Position numbers and translations under genes: made by a program. A stretch of 64,000 nucleotides of DNA from Beaufortia kweichowensis (Eukaryota > Chordata > Actinopteri > Cypriniformes > Gastromyzontidae): positions 10,132,645-10,196,644 of the forward strand of contig CM032813.1 in the NCBI GenBank assembly GCA_019155185.1, given 5' to 3'. Numbering within the stretch: the stretch's first letter is position 1; every line of letters begins with the position of its first letter. The notes beneath the pieces were generated by a model. That model worked only from the letters and a program-made list of their open reading frames with translations. It was not told the DNA's origin and searched no databases. This document shows positions 38,032-50,100 of the stretch, one piece after another.

Positions 38032-41000
38032 ATGGAGGTGCTGGATGTCCTAAATCTGGGCGAAATTGCCCAGTATTTCTCGAAGATGGCGATGTTTCCC
38101 GTGTTTGATCTCGCTTATTACATCGTGTCCATACTCTACCTCAAATATGAACCAGGTAAGATGATTAATTGTTTAGCGGGTTGAATTTATCTATACACTA
38201 TTGCATTGTATCACATAAAGCTTCATGTGGCAAAAAATAAAAAGGTGAAAAAACATGTAGAGAAACGATGCGCATTTTTATTACTGTTTTTTCGTTATTT
38301 CACTATAATATTGCAGTAAAGCTTAATTTGGGTCAAATGGAAAAGATATTTTGAGAGATTATACGCATGGTATTTTAGCATTTACGCTTACCAAATATTG
38401 AAAAAAAATGCAATATATAATGTATATTTTCATTCAAGCCTTACGAATTATGCACATTTTCAACAAGTGTTAGTTTGTATATGTAATTTTAGCTATAGGG
38501 TTGCCGCTGTCAGTGATATTGCATTTGTAGTAAAAGGCAGAATAGTTGTTAGAATTGCATGTTTTATTATGTAAATCGTTATTTTCTCTCTGTGTTTGGA
38601 AAGAGTTTTCACGCCTTCTGGAAACACGATAGAGCGCGTGCGCATTCCGCTGCGAGCCGCACTGCAATAAATAGAAGCGCCCTAAATAGAGCGCGAGCAC
38701 AGAGAGACCACATTTGTTAGGCAAATTCATTCAGCAAAGACATTCTTTTTCACTTTCATTTAACAAATCATATTACAAACAGCCGTTGCATAAGTTTACC
38801 CAAAAGTAGCTCATGTTGTTTAAAGTTTATGTGTAATTAATATCATTCTTAAAGACTCCTGAAATTCCGATTGCTCCCTTACAAAGAGTAGCCTACACAT
38901 GGTTTAACTGTAGGCTAGTAAACATCGTTTTTCTGATAACCACAAATTTGCTGTCTCACCACAATAACCACAGTTTAATCATTGTATTTATAATTTTTGT
39001 TTCAAAGAAGCATGACAAATTATTTGCATACAAGAAATGGTTAAAAAAGTACTATGCTAGTAGACTAAATTAAATACAATTAAATAGCGATTTTAAATAA
39101 TAATCATGTCAATGGGTGTGAGATGCTTTTGTTGAAGTGAGAGGATTTTTAAAGTCATTTAAGATTAATTTTAATAGCATCAGCGTTGTGATTATCTTCA
39201 GAATATATCAAAGCCCAGTTATTACAACTCATTTTTGACAGATATGGTAATGCTTGAAAGAACGTGATATAAATATCCACTAGTTTGTCCAAACATTGTG
39301 CAGTTGCTGGTTGAAGCTCATCCTGTCAGATGTGTCTGTGGAGGTTCTGATGTGAAACAGGCCCGCACAGTTGCGCCGGACGATAAGCTTCGCGGTTCTG
39401 TTTATTTTTAGTCCACATTTTAGAGGATCAGTTTTCAGTCAAAATGCCTGTACAGTGTGTAACCCTCCAGGCCACACCTGTTCTGTAAGATCGGATCATC
39501 TCAGGGGATTTGGAGGGGGTGAGGTGGACCCTTCCTTGATATTTGACTTAATGAATACATCAACTCTTAGCAGTGTCATTGTTTATTAAATGTTTGATTT
39601 TGACCCTTGAGCCCCTTCATTGCACAAGTTATCATTTTACATTATATATTTTCAAAAGCCTTTCTAACTAAATGAACTGTCTGTTTATTTCTGGGTAGTC
39701 TATAGTGCTTGCTAAGCCTGTAAACCTGTGTTTTTCAATCAGGTTCTGTGGAGGTGTCCCGTAAAAGCCCAGTGGCCTCCTGGCTCAGCGCTATGCTCTA
39801 CTGCTTTGGAAGTTACATTCTAGCAGACATCATGCTAGGTGTGTCTCCAATCGACTATTTCCATAACAACAGTCACATCCTCCTGGCCTCAGCTGTCTGG
39901 TGAGGAACCTTTCAATGGCTCAGCATACTTTACATACACAAAAGTACTTTTGACACAAAACTAACCATGAAGGTAATTTCAAAATATATGCTTATATATA
40001 AATATATACTATTATTAAATAAATAAATAAATAATAAAACATTATATTTTATAATATAATAAAAAACGACAAAAACATTTATTATTTCAATTTTAAATAC
40101 ATTTTAAATAAATACCATGTGGTATTGCTTACTATGCAAAAAAATGCATGTAAACTGAAAGGTATTTCTGCCTAAAACATCAGATTAATAAAAAAGAGAG
40201 AAATAAAAAAATCCATAAATATAATATAAACATTTATCAAATAACAAACTTGACATCAGGGCAACTTTTCATCAAAATTAAGCTAAAAGATAATGATAAA
40301 CTGACAATAAAATTGTCAGGATGTCTGTATATTTTCACGTTACAGCATGTTTCTTTGTCATGTTCATGTATTGATAAAATCATATTCTCATGAAATATGC
40401 TCTTATCTTCTGGTTGACACATGTTTGTCACTGTATAGACACTAACTATGCATTTCCTAGTTCAGCTCATATGACACTTTTATTTCACTCTTATACATTT
40501 ATCACACTTTTTATCCATATGTGTGGCCCCTGGGAATCCAACCCATTTGCTCTGCTAAAAAAACGCTCTTCTCTTTGAGCTACAGGAACACTTTGAAGAC
40601 AATGTAAGATTTGTTTTTTCTCATTACTTCGCAGGTACCTGATCTTCTTCTGTCCTCTTAATCTGTTTTATAAATGTGTGGCATTTTTGCCTGTGAAACT
40701 CGTGCTGGTGGCTTTGAAAGAAGTCGTCCGAACCCGTAAAATCGCCGCTGGAGTACATCACGCTCACCATGCATATCATCACGGGTGGCTGATCATGGTT
40801 ATCACTGGTTATGTCAAGGGCAAGTAGCTTATTTCTCCAGAGGGGTGTGTTTTTTGTGGGTCATATAACACTTTCCTTAAGATCCTTTAAAACTTGCTGT
40901 GAGGATATGTAATGCTCTGCTGATTGTCTGGCTCTATTAATACTCGTAGGGTCAGGGGTCGCGCTCATGGCAAATTTTGAGCAGCTGTTGCGTGGAGTAT

Positions 41001-42735
41001 GGAGGCCGGAGACCAATGAAATCCTCAACATGTCATTGTAAGTAGGCTGTTCACTGACGCATTGATGGTCTTTTCTTTAATTCCTCAATTTTAAGCTTAA
41101 AGGAACAGTTCACCCAAAAATGAAAATGTGTCACCCTCTTGTCATTTCATATAGTTTCTATTAAAGACCACACAAAATGTTAAGCAGAATGTCTGAGCTT
41201 TTAGTTTGTGTTATCTTTACAAAACAGTTGTGTGGTGGTACTATGGTGCAGTTGTGTTATCAGATGGCAGTACCATTATACAGTATTTGATATTTACCAT
41301 ATTACTGAAATTCACACCATACTAAGTTATGTGAAAAAATTGTGTTTCTGAAAAATTACTTCAATTTAATACTTTTAAATGTACTAATTGAATCTTTTGT
41401 AGTCAAAGCTGGTCATAAGGATCACACTGATAATCCTTTAAATGTGCTGTTTGTTCTATTTAAAATTTGGTATAAATGATATTATAAAACTGTTTGTTTC
41501 AGTGCTTGATTCTGATTGGTCAATAGCTGTGTTTTATTTATGATAAAGCACAACCAATGATTCTGTGTATCACTATACACCACCCTTAGCAGCAGAAACA
41601 TATATCACAGTCAGTCAGGGACTATTTTTTTCCAGCTCAAGGAAGACTTTTAGTGATTTTACGTAATGAAAGTTGCATTGATACATATTTTTAGGATTTA
41701 ATTTGTATTGTGTGTAATTTGTCATTTGTACCCTTTATCGGGTTTAAATGACCCAAGTTTTTAAAAACACACCTTTTTTTGTTCGTTTCTTGCATTTGTA
41801 GATGGTTTCTTTACCACTTTTGTGTAACTTTAATTGAATCTTGTATTTTTCAGCCCTACCAAGGCCAGTCTGTATGGAGCCATTCTGTTCACACTCCAAG
41901 AGGCTCATTTGCTCCCTGTGTCAAAGAGCGTACTCATCTGCCTCTTTACTCTCTTCATGGCCACATCCAAGGTACATGAGTTTTGTCTGATAGTTATGAG
42001 AAAAAACATTGTCAATAAAGTTTGTGGAACACAGAAGAAGATATTTTGCAAAACGCTGGTTACCGGCACCCATTGACTTCAATTGTACCTTGTGTCTATA
42101 CTATTAAAGTGAATGGGTAACCAGGGTTTAGCCAAATATCTTCTTCTATGTTCTGCTGAAGCAAGAAAGTCATACACGTTTGACATGACATAAGGGCGAG
42201 TAAATAATAAAATCAATTTTATTTTTGGGTGAACTATCCCTTTAAGGTCTTTGCTTATATCTATTTGCATACTCAATTGGACTTGTATGCAAGCAGTAAA
42301 GAAAATGCAAATCTAGTTAGTAAAGTTTATTTAGGCAAAACTGCCACTGTTGTTCATACTCCGAGGTGTGTTCCAGTCCCAAAACCTGTGTTTTTGTAAA
42401 ATGCATGGGATATGTAAGTAAAGCTTGGTTCCCTCAATTGTCTCTTTTTTAACGTTGTGAGAAAGCAACAACTCAGAACACCCCAAAAACACATGAACCC
42501 CATGTTTCCCTTCATGCAGGTGTTTATGACGGCCCGCCACTCTCATGGATCGCCCTTCGCTCTCATCGAGTCCTGGGTGTGCCACCTGCTGTTCGGATCG
42601 CCCCTCGGGGGTGAAGAATCCCACGATCACCACCACTCGGCACCAGCCGCTGCTCCTGCACCTCTCTCTCCTGCCAAAACCAAGGAAGAACTGAGCGAAG
42701 GAACCCGCAAGAGGAAGTCAAAGAAAGCCGAGTAG
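38032..42735 (+). CDS. tmem38a: TRIC-A monovalent cation channel
   Basis: Six coding exons join in phase to 295 aa (human 299): 38032-38155, 39743-39899, 40635-40819, 40950-41037, 41854-41971 and 42520-42735. The start MEVLDVLNLGEIAQYFSKM is followed by FPVFDLAYYIVSILYLKYEPG and a series of hydrophobic segments (GSYILADIMLG, LASAVWYLIFF, ASLYGAILFTLQ). The TRIC family motif KEVVRTRKIA and the HHAHH segment are present. The C-terminus is basic (EELSEGTRKRKSKKAE), as expected for ER/SR retention. It is a trimeric potassium-permeable channel that balances charge during calcium release from the sarcoplasmic reticulum. Intron 3 uses a GC donor (AAGG|GCAAGT at 40820). AATAAA at 43228-43233 is a likely poly(A) signal. 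Confidence 0.95.
40430..40590 (-). mobile_element. tRNA-derived SINE in tmem38a intron 2
   Basis: On the minus strand, CCTGTAGCTCAAAGAGAAGA (box-A-like) is followed by GGTTGGATTCCCAGGG (box-B-like) and an ACACATATGGATAAAA tail. This is the layout of cyprinid tRNA-type SINEs. It ends about 45 bp before the exon 3 acceptor. Confidence 0.65.
41099..41160 (+). repeat. Terminus of a dispersed element in tmem38a intron 4
   Basis: AAAGGAACAGTTCACCCAAA is the outer end of an abundant fish element; its mirror image (GGGTGAACTATCCCTTTAA) occurs at 42226-42246. Confidence 0.5.
42005..42246 (+). repeat. Dispersed element in tmem38a intron 5
   Basis: Contains internal fold-back sequence (AACACAGAAGAAGATATTTTG against AAATATCTTCTTCTATGTTC) and ends with TTTTTGGGTGAACTATCCC. 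No coding capacity. Confidence 0.55.
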
Positions 42736-44250
42736 CCCACCAACTACTACAGAAAATCATCAACCTAATCTGTGATATGACACAGAGGCTCAGCTCCGTC
42801 TGATAAAAGAGGGAAATTGATGTGTAAACCAATGCAAGTATCTCCTTCAATGGTGCTTTTAATAACAGACATGCCACATAGGGACTCTGTATATAGTTTC
42901 CCAAAATGTGTCTTTATTTATTTTTCATAATGTTTTACATCATTGAAGGCCTGTTTCACCATCTGACAAAGTGCTGATGTACAGTATGTCATGGACAGAA
43001 GGTAATTCAAACGTCTATCCAAACAAACTAAATAATGCACCACTGTTTGACTTCACATATACAGCACATGAGTGCTTTTTACATCCAATTGTAGTTCTAA
43101 AGACTAATATATTTTCAAAAATAAATTAAAATAAATTATTTTTTAGCCAGAAGCATATGAGTACTTGTTTCAGGTTGTTTGTTTGTGCACTTGTCACATA
43201 TTTATGTCCTTGGTGATGATGGAGATAAATAAATTTAAGAGAGTAAATCATTTGGTATCTCTCAGTATTAAAGGTCCTCTGTGTAGTGGTTATGTCATTT
43301 CATGAATTGTTATAAAAAGATTTCCCAAAAAATCCAGAATTTACCTATTTTTTTGGTGGAGGATACAAGGTGAACAGGGTTGTTGATTGAGAGTTTTTAA
43401 ATAGATTTTTGCACATGTAAAACGTATGCATCTTACTCTTCAGACATGACACCTTTCAACACCTTTAACATTTCTTATGAAAATATTGGCTAATTTTGGT
43501 TTTAACAACAAGGAATGTGGTTTTACTACAAAAAGAACAGATTTGCAAATAGTAATTAATATGACAAAAAACAATGGTTATTTAAACGTCTTGTTTTCAA
43601 TTTAGAATGCTTATATGGCCACAAATTCATACTGGTTTAATGTAACATGTTATAAATATAACAACACAGTTAAAACATGTAAAAGTGTTTTAATTGCCAG
43701 CACGCAAATTACCTGTATTTATTCACTTCATAAAACTCCACCTTCTTTCCACTCTCGACCCTCCTACTTTACCGAGCTTAACCACGCCCCTTTCGGATCT
43801 TTTTCAGGTGTAAGAAAAGACTGCTGAACCAGGGGGTTTCATGATCCTTTAAGTAATCGAATTCTGATTTATTAAAAATGATAACAGGAAACTTTTTGTT
43901 TAGAATTTTAAATGAGTTAAAAATGTATTGATTTTATGAGTAATGCAGAAAACTGTATTTTGTACAATACATATTATTTTGTGTACATGGAGAGGCCTCA
44001 TAAACCACAAATACCAGCAAGTCGACACTGATCGTGGATACCCCTCAGCAAATGTGCAGTTTCGCTCCTGGTGACACCTAGTGGTCACCTAGTGTCTGTG
44101 TGTGTGTGTGTGCGTGTGTGTGCGTGTGTGTGCGTGTGTGTAGTCTGCTCAGCTGTAGCTGCTTATGGCTACTTGCAGCTCTGAGGTTGTTCAGATGAGA
44201 GTAGAGCTCATGCAGGACTGTAGTAATTAACATACACATCACAGGAAGAG
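42736..44250. other. tmem38a 3' UTR and spacer to ifi30
   Basis: A 3' UTR of about 500 nt to AATAAA at 43228-43233, then AT-rich spacer. A (TG)n/TGCG tract lies at about 44096-44141, just upstream of the ifi30 promoter. No other gene seen. Confidence 0.5.
44096..44141. repeat. (TG)n microsatellite with TGCG variants
   Basis: TGTGTGTG runs interrupted regularly by GCGTG. Confidence 0.85.
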
Positions 44251-44260
44251 TATTTAAATA
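44251..44260 (+). promoter_or_regulatory. TATA-like box of ifi30
   Basis: TATTTAAATA lies 18 bp upstream of the ATG at 44269, preceded by an ETS-type CAGGAAG. If it is the true TATA box the 5' UTR would be very short, so transcription could also begin from a more distal start. Confidence 0.35.
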
Positions 44261-44268
44261 CCCACAGC

Positions 44269-46484
44269 ATGAATACTTTACTGCTCTTTGTGTTTGCTGT
44301 CATATTCATTAGTGTTCATGAAATCCAGTGTAAGTCTCACCCAAAGCCTTCATGTGGATATCCTCCATCCCAATGGTGTAGATCTCTGGAGATCGCCATT
44401 GAATGTGGGGTAAGTCTATATGAATCTGGATGAATAATTGAAGTCTTGAAACGGGTTATTTATTAACATTTTTCTAAATGTATATTTGATTCTACAGTGT
44501 AATGAGATCTGTTGTGATTTAGATTTACATTTACATTTAGGATTTAGATCCTAAAGTTTATCCCAAATGTTAGCTTTATAGATGTTTTTTGTATGTCTAC
44601 AGTAATTGAAATAGTAGTTATGCAAAGTATGATCCATAAAGACTTTATCTTGTATCTGTTGCACAAATATGGATTGTAACATATTTGTAATTGTAATTGT
44701 AATATACAAACATGATTTTTTTTATTCGCTTCTGCGGTGGGTGTGGTTTCATTTTACTACGAATTAAATGGAAATCGTTATTTGCTCTTCAGATCACCAC
44801 TTGTTTGACAGATAATTTCGATCAAGTTATTAAATACATTGAACAAGTTATTATTTTAAAAGCAAACAACTATTTCCATTCTTTTATTCAAACGTATGAA
44901 TATTAATATGTGCTCCTTTCATCGGAACAGTTTTACAAGGGAACTGAATATTACACAACAAACCAAAATGCCCAATTTCCATTTGTTCCCTTACTATATC
45001 TTTTAAATTACAGAGGTCTTATGCAATAATTTAGATACAAAAATTATTTATTGATTCATGCCATTATTGGAGACTCGTGGTTGAATTTCCAGGATGCTTG
45101 TCATGAGATCATTTTCAAATGATAAATAATATAAGAACCTCTACATCTACTTTAAACTATTTACTAAACATGTGGTGAATTTTTAGCAATTTTTGGTTCT
45201 GACCTGCAGTTCAATGTTTTAGGTACGGAAACAATGTATGGAAGTAAACGCGACCCGGCCAGACCCGATGGCGTCTCTTGTGGACGTCACTCTGTACTAT
45301 GAGAGTCTGTGTCCGGGATGTAGAGCTTTCCTCACAGACCAACTCTTCCCAACATGGACTTTACTGAAAGACATAATGAAAGTCAACCTGGTACCTTTCG
45401 GCAATGCGAAGGTGAAGATGTGCTCTTAATAACCAGTGATTTGTTTATATGAAATTGCGGTAACGTGAGCTGTTTTTGATTTCTCTTGATCTGTGAAAGT
45501 TTGTTATGTTGTAACTTCAGGAGATTCCTGAAAAGAAATCATTCGTATGTCAACACGGAGAGCCGGAGTGTTACGCTAACATGGTGGAGGTGAGTTTTTG
45601 CTCCAAAACCTATAAACACGTGAGGAATAATATGCGTTCTTCGACTAGTAGTGATGTAATGCTGCTTTCTAAGAACCTCTCATCCTAAAATACATTGAAA
45701 AGCTAAGTTAACGGCTAATCCTAAATGGCCGATATATAGTAAGACTTAATATTCTTTCTCTTTTCACAGGCATGTGTTTTATATGCCACCGGTCAATCTG
45801 CATTCAATGTTATTTACTGTATGGAGTCGTCTGCAAATGTAATAAAGTCTGCGAAGCTTGTAAGTGGCTATTTGCTTGTTCCTGACCCTCCTCTTATAAA
45901 AATTAATCATGATATAACTACAATTATCATATTTTTTGTTTTATTAGTAGAAAAACCATTGTAACCATACATAATCTATGGTCATGAATTATTTAATGGT
46001 TGTAACTGGAGCTGTTATCATTTTGAACAGTGTTTGCGACTCTACGCACCATTTGTTAAATGGGGAACGATAGAGTCATGTGCTACAGGAGATCTTGGCC
46101 ATAGTCTGATGCATCAGAATGCAATGAAGACCCAAGCGCTTGAACCAGAACACACTCATGTACCCTGGGTCACCTTCAACGGGGTGAGGAGTTAACAAAG
46201 TTATTTACAATGTATTGCAAAATGCAAAATAATAATAATAATAAGTTTTTTCTCCTTTTTAGGAATACACAAGTGAATTGGAGGATAAAGCAATGTCTAC
46301 TCTTTTCAGCCTTGTATGCAGTTTGTATAAAGTATGTTCATCTTGTCTTTTATTTGTCTTTGAACTTGACCGATTTTTCTCCGTATAATCATCAACAAAA
46401 ACTCTATTTTTACTTCTGTACCAGGGAATGATGCCACCAGTCTGCACAGGAGCCCGGAAAAAAACGGACCGGACTTTTTGCTAG
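44269..46484 (+). CDS. ifi30: Gamma-interferon-inducible lysosomal thiol reductase
   Basis: Seven exons join in phase to 256 aa (human about 250): 44269-44409, 45223-45411, 45521-45589, 45770-45859, 46031-46183, 46263-46331 and 46425-46484. A signal peptide (MNTLLLFVFAVIFISVHEI) leads to a saposin-like pro-segment and the thioredoxin-type core DVTLYYESLCPGCRAFL, whose CPGC is the CxxC active site. The GILT signature CQHGEPECYANMVEAC is intact. The enzyme reduces disulfides of antigens in lysosomes for MHC class II presentation. Pro-segment cleavage is assumed from the family. The poly(A) signal is probably ATTAAA at 46507-46512. No interferon-response element was recognised in the short upstream region. 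Confidence 0.95.
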
Positions 46485-46943
46485 AGTTTTAGACATGCAT
46501 AATGCAATTAAACTGTAACCTGTAGTTTGTGAGTTTTAGGTCAAAGAAAAGCCTTAAAATATGTCTGTTTCTCAATGCATTGTGTTGCTGTATACTTTAT
46601 TTCAAAGTTCACATCAAGCAAATAATGTGTGAATCACTGGATGTGCTCTTGCTCTGTTTTCTTTTATCGGTGATTCATCTGGAATTTTTTTATGTCGACT
46701 GGCAGTGGTGGAGGAAAAAGTTCACAACAAAAAAATGGCTGCTTATAAACCTTTCAAGGTTACAATCTATCAATATTTAACTGTTAGTAAATTATTAGGT
46801 TTAGTGTATACATTCAGCATATTTGCCAACAAATATTTGTGTCAATAAAGCAAATGAACTGTAGATAACAAAGCATTAAGAAAACTAGAGAGCAGTTGTT
46901 TCCAATCACAATACTTGCTTATTTCATTAATAATTAAGTATTA

Positions 46944-46977
<34 letters not shown>

Positions 46978-47140
46978 TAAAATGATCTTGTTTTAGAAAA
47001 GAAATTCGCTAAACGTAACCCAACACCCACATACACACCCACACAGGTTGACTGTGTTGGTATTTACTCGGGCACAAGCCAATATAAAGTTGTTGGGCTT
47101 CAGAGAAGTCAGTGCTGAATGCAGTCGATGCAGGTGAATC
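46485..47140. other. Spacer ifi30 to itih3-like gene
   Basis: Short AT-rich spacer with ATTAAA at 46507 and AATAAA at 46844. The itih3-like promoter must lie in the last few hundred bases; no clear TATA box found. Confidence 0.4.
46942..46973. repeat. (AT)n microsatellite
   Basis: About 15 AT dinucleotides in the ifi30-itih3 spacer. Confidence 0.85.
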
Positions 47141-50100
47141 ATGTCTGCAGGCTGGACTCTGCTGGTATTCTGTCTCTTTGTATGTATATATGTACAATCA
47201 GGGTCTTTTGAGATACTGGACAATGAACAATGGGTAAGTCTATTAATGGATATGTCTTTTTCTTATCTTTGATGTTTGTTACTCCAGCCTAAAATCATTC
47301 TGTTATGTCCTGTTTAATTCATGGAAGAATTTTATTTTGTTTGCTAGCTGTTGCTAAGAAAAAATGTAAAACATCCAAAACAGCTTTTGACAGGACAATA
47401 TATTTATAATAATGCAATTAGGGTAATAATTAAAATTAGACAATTCCAGCATTATGGGTGTTACATTTTCAGTCAAAACTTGAAAAATAAATTCTCACAG
47501 AATTTGTTTATATTTTACTAAAACCCTGTTGATACTGTTACAAAACACAAAACAGTTATTATAGGTGAAAACCTTTGGGAAAAACTTTTTTTCATGGTAA
47601 AGTTAACATTCGCATTGAATTGCAGAACTTTACACAAATGTTTCTATCCCCCCACAGGAAAGTCATGACAACATGAACCGACTTTTAAAGGTATTCACCA
47701 AATATTAGATAGGAGAGGTTTTTTGTACAATACATAAGTTCTGTTTTTTGACATTTAAGTTGGTGTTTACACAGAGATTTACAATTCCACATTATGATGG
47801 TTACTACTTAAGTAACGTACATATTCTAATGATCTCTTTCACAGAAGCGAAGTGTGAGCACCAGTCAGGTGAGAAGTCCTCAATACACAAGTCAAGAATG
47901 TATAAAACGTACATTTTAAAGGATTAAAATAAATGGAACAGTAGCTGAACCTGATCTAAACTAAAAAACAGCAGTCTGAGTCAACAAGATTGCAACTCCT
48001 GATTGCAACATATTGCAACATGTATCTTCAAACAAACACTGTTTTGTTCTCGCATAGTCACCTCACATGTCATTCAAAGTCCTTAATGGTAAATTAGGAA
48101 AATGAAAAAAATCTTTTCTGTCTTTCAGATAGAGGTGCAGACCGTGAAGGTGGACTGCAAGGTGACATCACGTTTTGCTCACACTGTCATGACCACTAAA
48201 GTTCTCAATAAAGCCAACGTCTCACAGGAAGTGTTTTTTGAGGTGGAGATTCCCAAGACGTCCTTCATTACAAACTTCAGCATGTCGGTCCTTTACACGT
48301 TAAAATATATGAATTCAGCACAAATCACAGTACAACATGTGTTACTGACACACCAACTGAACATCGTTGTTTTTTAGGGAAATCGATGGCAAGACGTATA
48401 CAGGTGAGGTGAAGGAGAAAGAGAAGGCCAAGCAGCAGTATGAGAAGGCCGTATCATCCGGACAAACTGCTGGACTGGTCAAGTGAGAAGAACATTTGAG
48501 TCTAAATGGATTTGAAACGGCATATGTGCTCTTTGCAAACATCTTCATTTCTATTTCATGTTTTAGGGCTTCGGGTAGAAAGATGGAAAAGTTCTCCGTT
48601 AATGTGAATGTTGCAGCAAACAGCAGCGTCACATTTATTCTCACCCATGAGGAGCTTCTCCAGCGTGTGTTTGGCAAATATGAGCTCATGATCAGAGTCA
48701 AACCCAAACAGCTGGTCCAGCACTTTCAGGTTCAATAATAACTATGACATGTGACAACATCCCATCTGTAGATATCTGTAATTCAAATCATCACCAGTTG
48801 TGTCTCTTATCCTCAGATTGTAGCAGATATATATGAACCTCAGGGCATTGTGTTTGTAGATGCCTATGGCACATTTATGACCAATGAGCTGCTCCCTCTA
48901 GTGGAGAAAACTGTCACTGATAAAAAGGTGAAGATGACAGACATCTCATTTCTTTTACTGAATGCCTTTTTAAATAACTCCTTATCATTTTAACTGCATA
49001 TGCCCATTTCTTCAGGCCCATGTGTCTTTTTCTCCAACACTGGACCAACAGAGGACTTGCCCTAACTGTGAAGGCACACTCATCGATGGAGATTTCTTTA
49101 TCAAATATGATGTCGAGCGTGTTCATGACATCGGGCACGTTCAGGTCAGATAGCATAAGAATACAAGAAGTGAAAGCAACATTAAATGGGTCATGTCATG
49201 TTAAAAATAAATGAGTACATAAATGAAGTTTATACACTCCTTGACCACTTTTATTATATACGCCTGAAAACTGCCCAGCCAACAAAAATATTTTTTGTAA
49301 ATATTCCTATTAAGTTCTGAAAACGTTTTGTCTGAATATTTTGAAACATTCCACTAACAATGTAAGAATTACGTTTTTATACCAACGTTTTTAGAATGTT
49401 GATAAAATGCTCTTTTAACGTTATCCCAAGGATGTTTTAGAGAGTTAAGCAACTCATGTGACATGCAGATAGGTCTGAATTAGCCATACATTCATTAATA
49501 AAAAGTAAAAAATTTGATTTGTGTCAACAGTTCAGGCTGAGGTTAATGATTTCAGCAAAAAATAACAAAAACACTTTTATCATCTACAGGTTGTGAATGG
49601 ATACTTTGTGCATTTTTTTGCACCCATTAATCTTCCACGAGTTCCAAAGTTGGTTGTTTTTGTTATAGACAATAGCTATTCCATGGTTGGAAATAAACTG
49701 GCACAGGTTAGTTAAGATGCTTTTATAATAAGAAAGTAGACTCTTTTTGCTAAACCAATGTTAGTGTATGTGTTGTGTATACAAAAACATTATCATGTCT
49801 GTGTGTGGATAATAGACCAAGGAGGCGATGCTGACCATTCTGAGTGAACTCCCAGAGGAAGACTACTTTGCACTCATTGTATTTTCAACAACCTTTATTT
49901 TATGGAAGCCACATTTAAGCAAAGCAACACAGGAAAATGTGGAAGAAGCCAAGAAATTTGTCAAAACCATTGAAGTTGTTGGGAGTAAGTACAAACCAGA
50001 AAGATTCATCATATAAATCAGATATTATTAATTTAGTGAGATTATTCATGTGATCTTTTCATTTTAGGTCAACCACGATACCACCCCATTCACACTTTAT

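Noticed and set aside
40510..40590. tRNA gene in tmem38a intron
   Set aside because: The box A/B-like words are there but the cloverleaf is degenerate and a SINE tail follows, so it is a SINE, not a functional tRNA.
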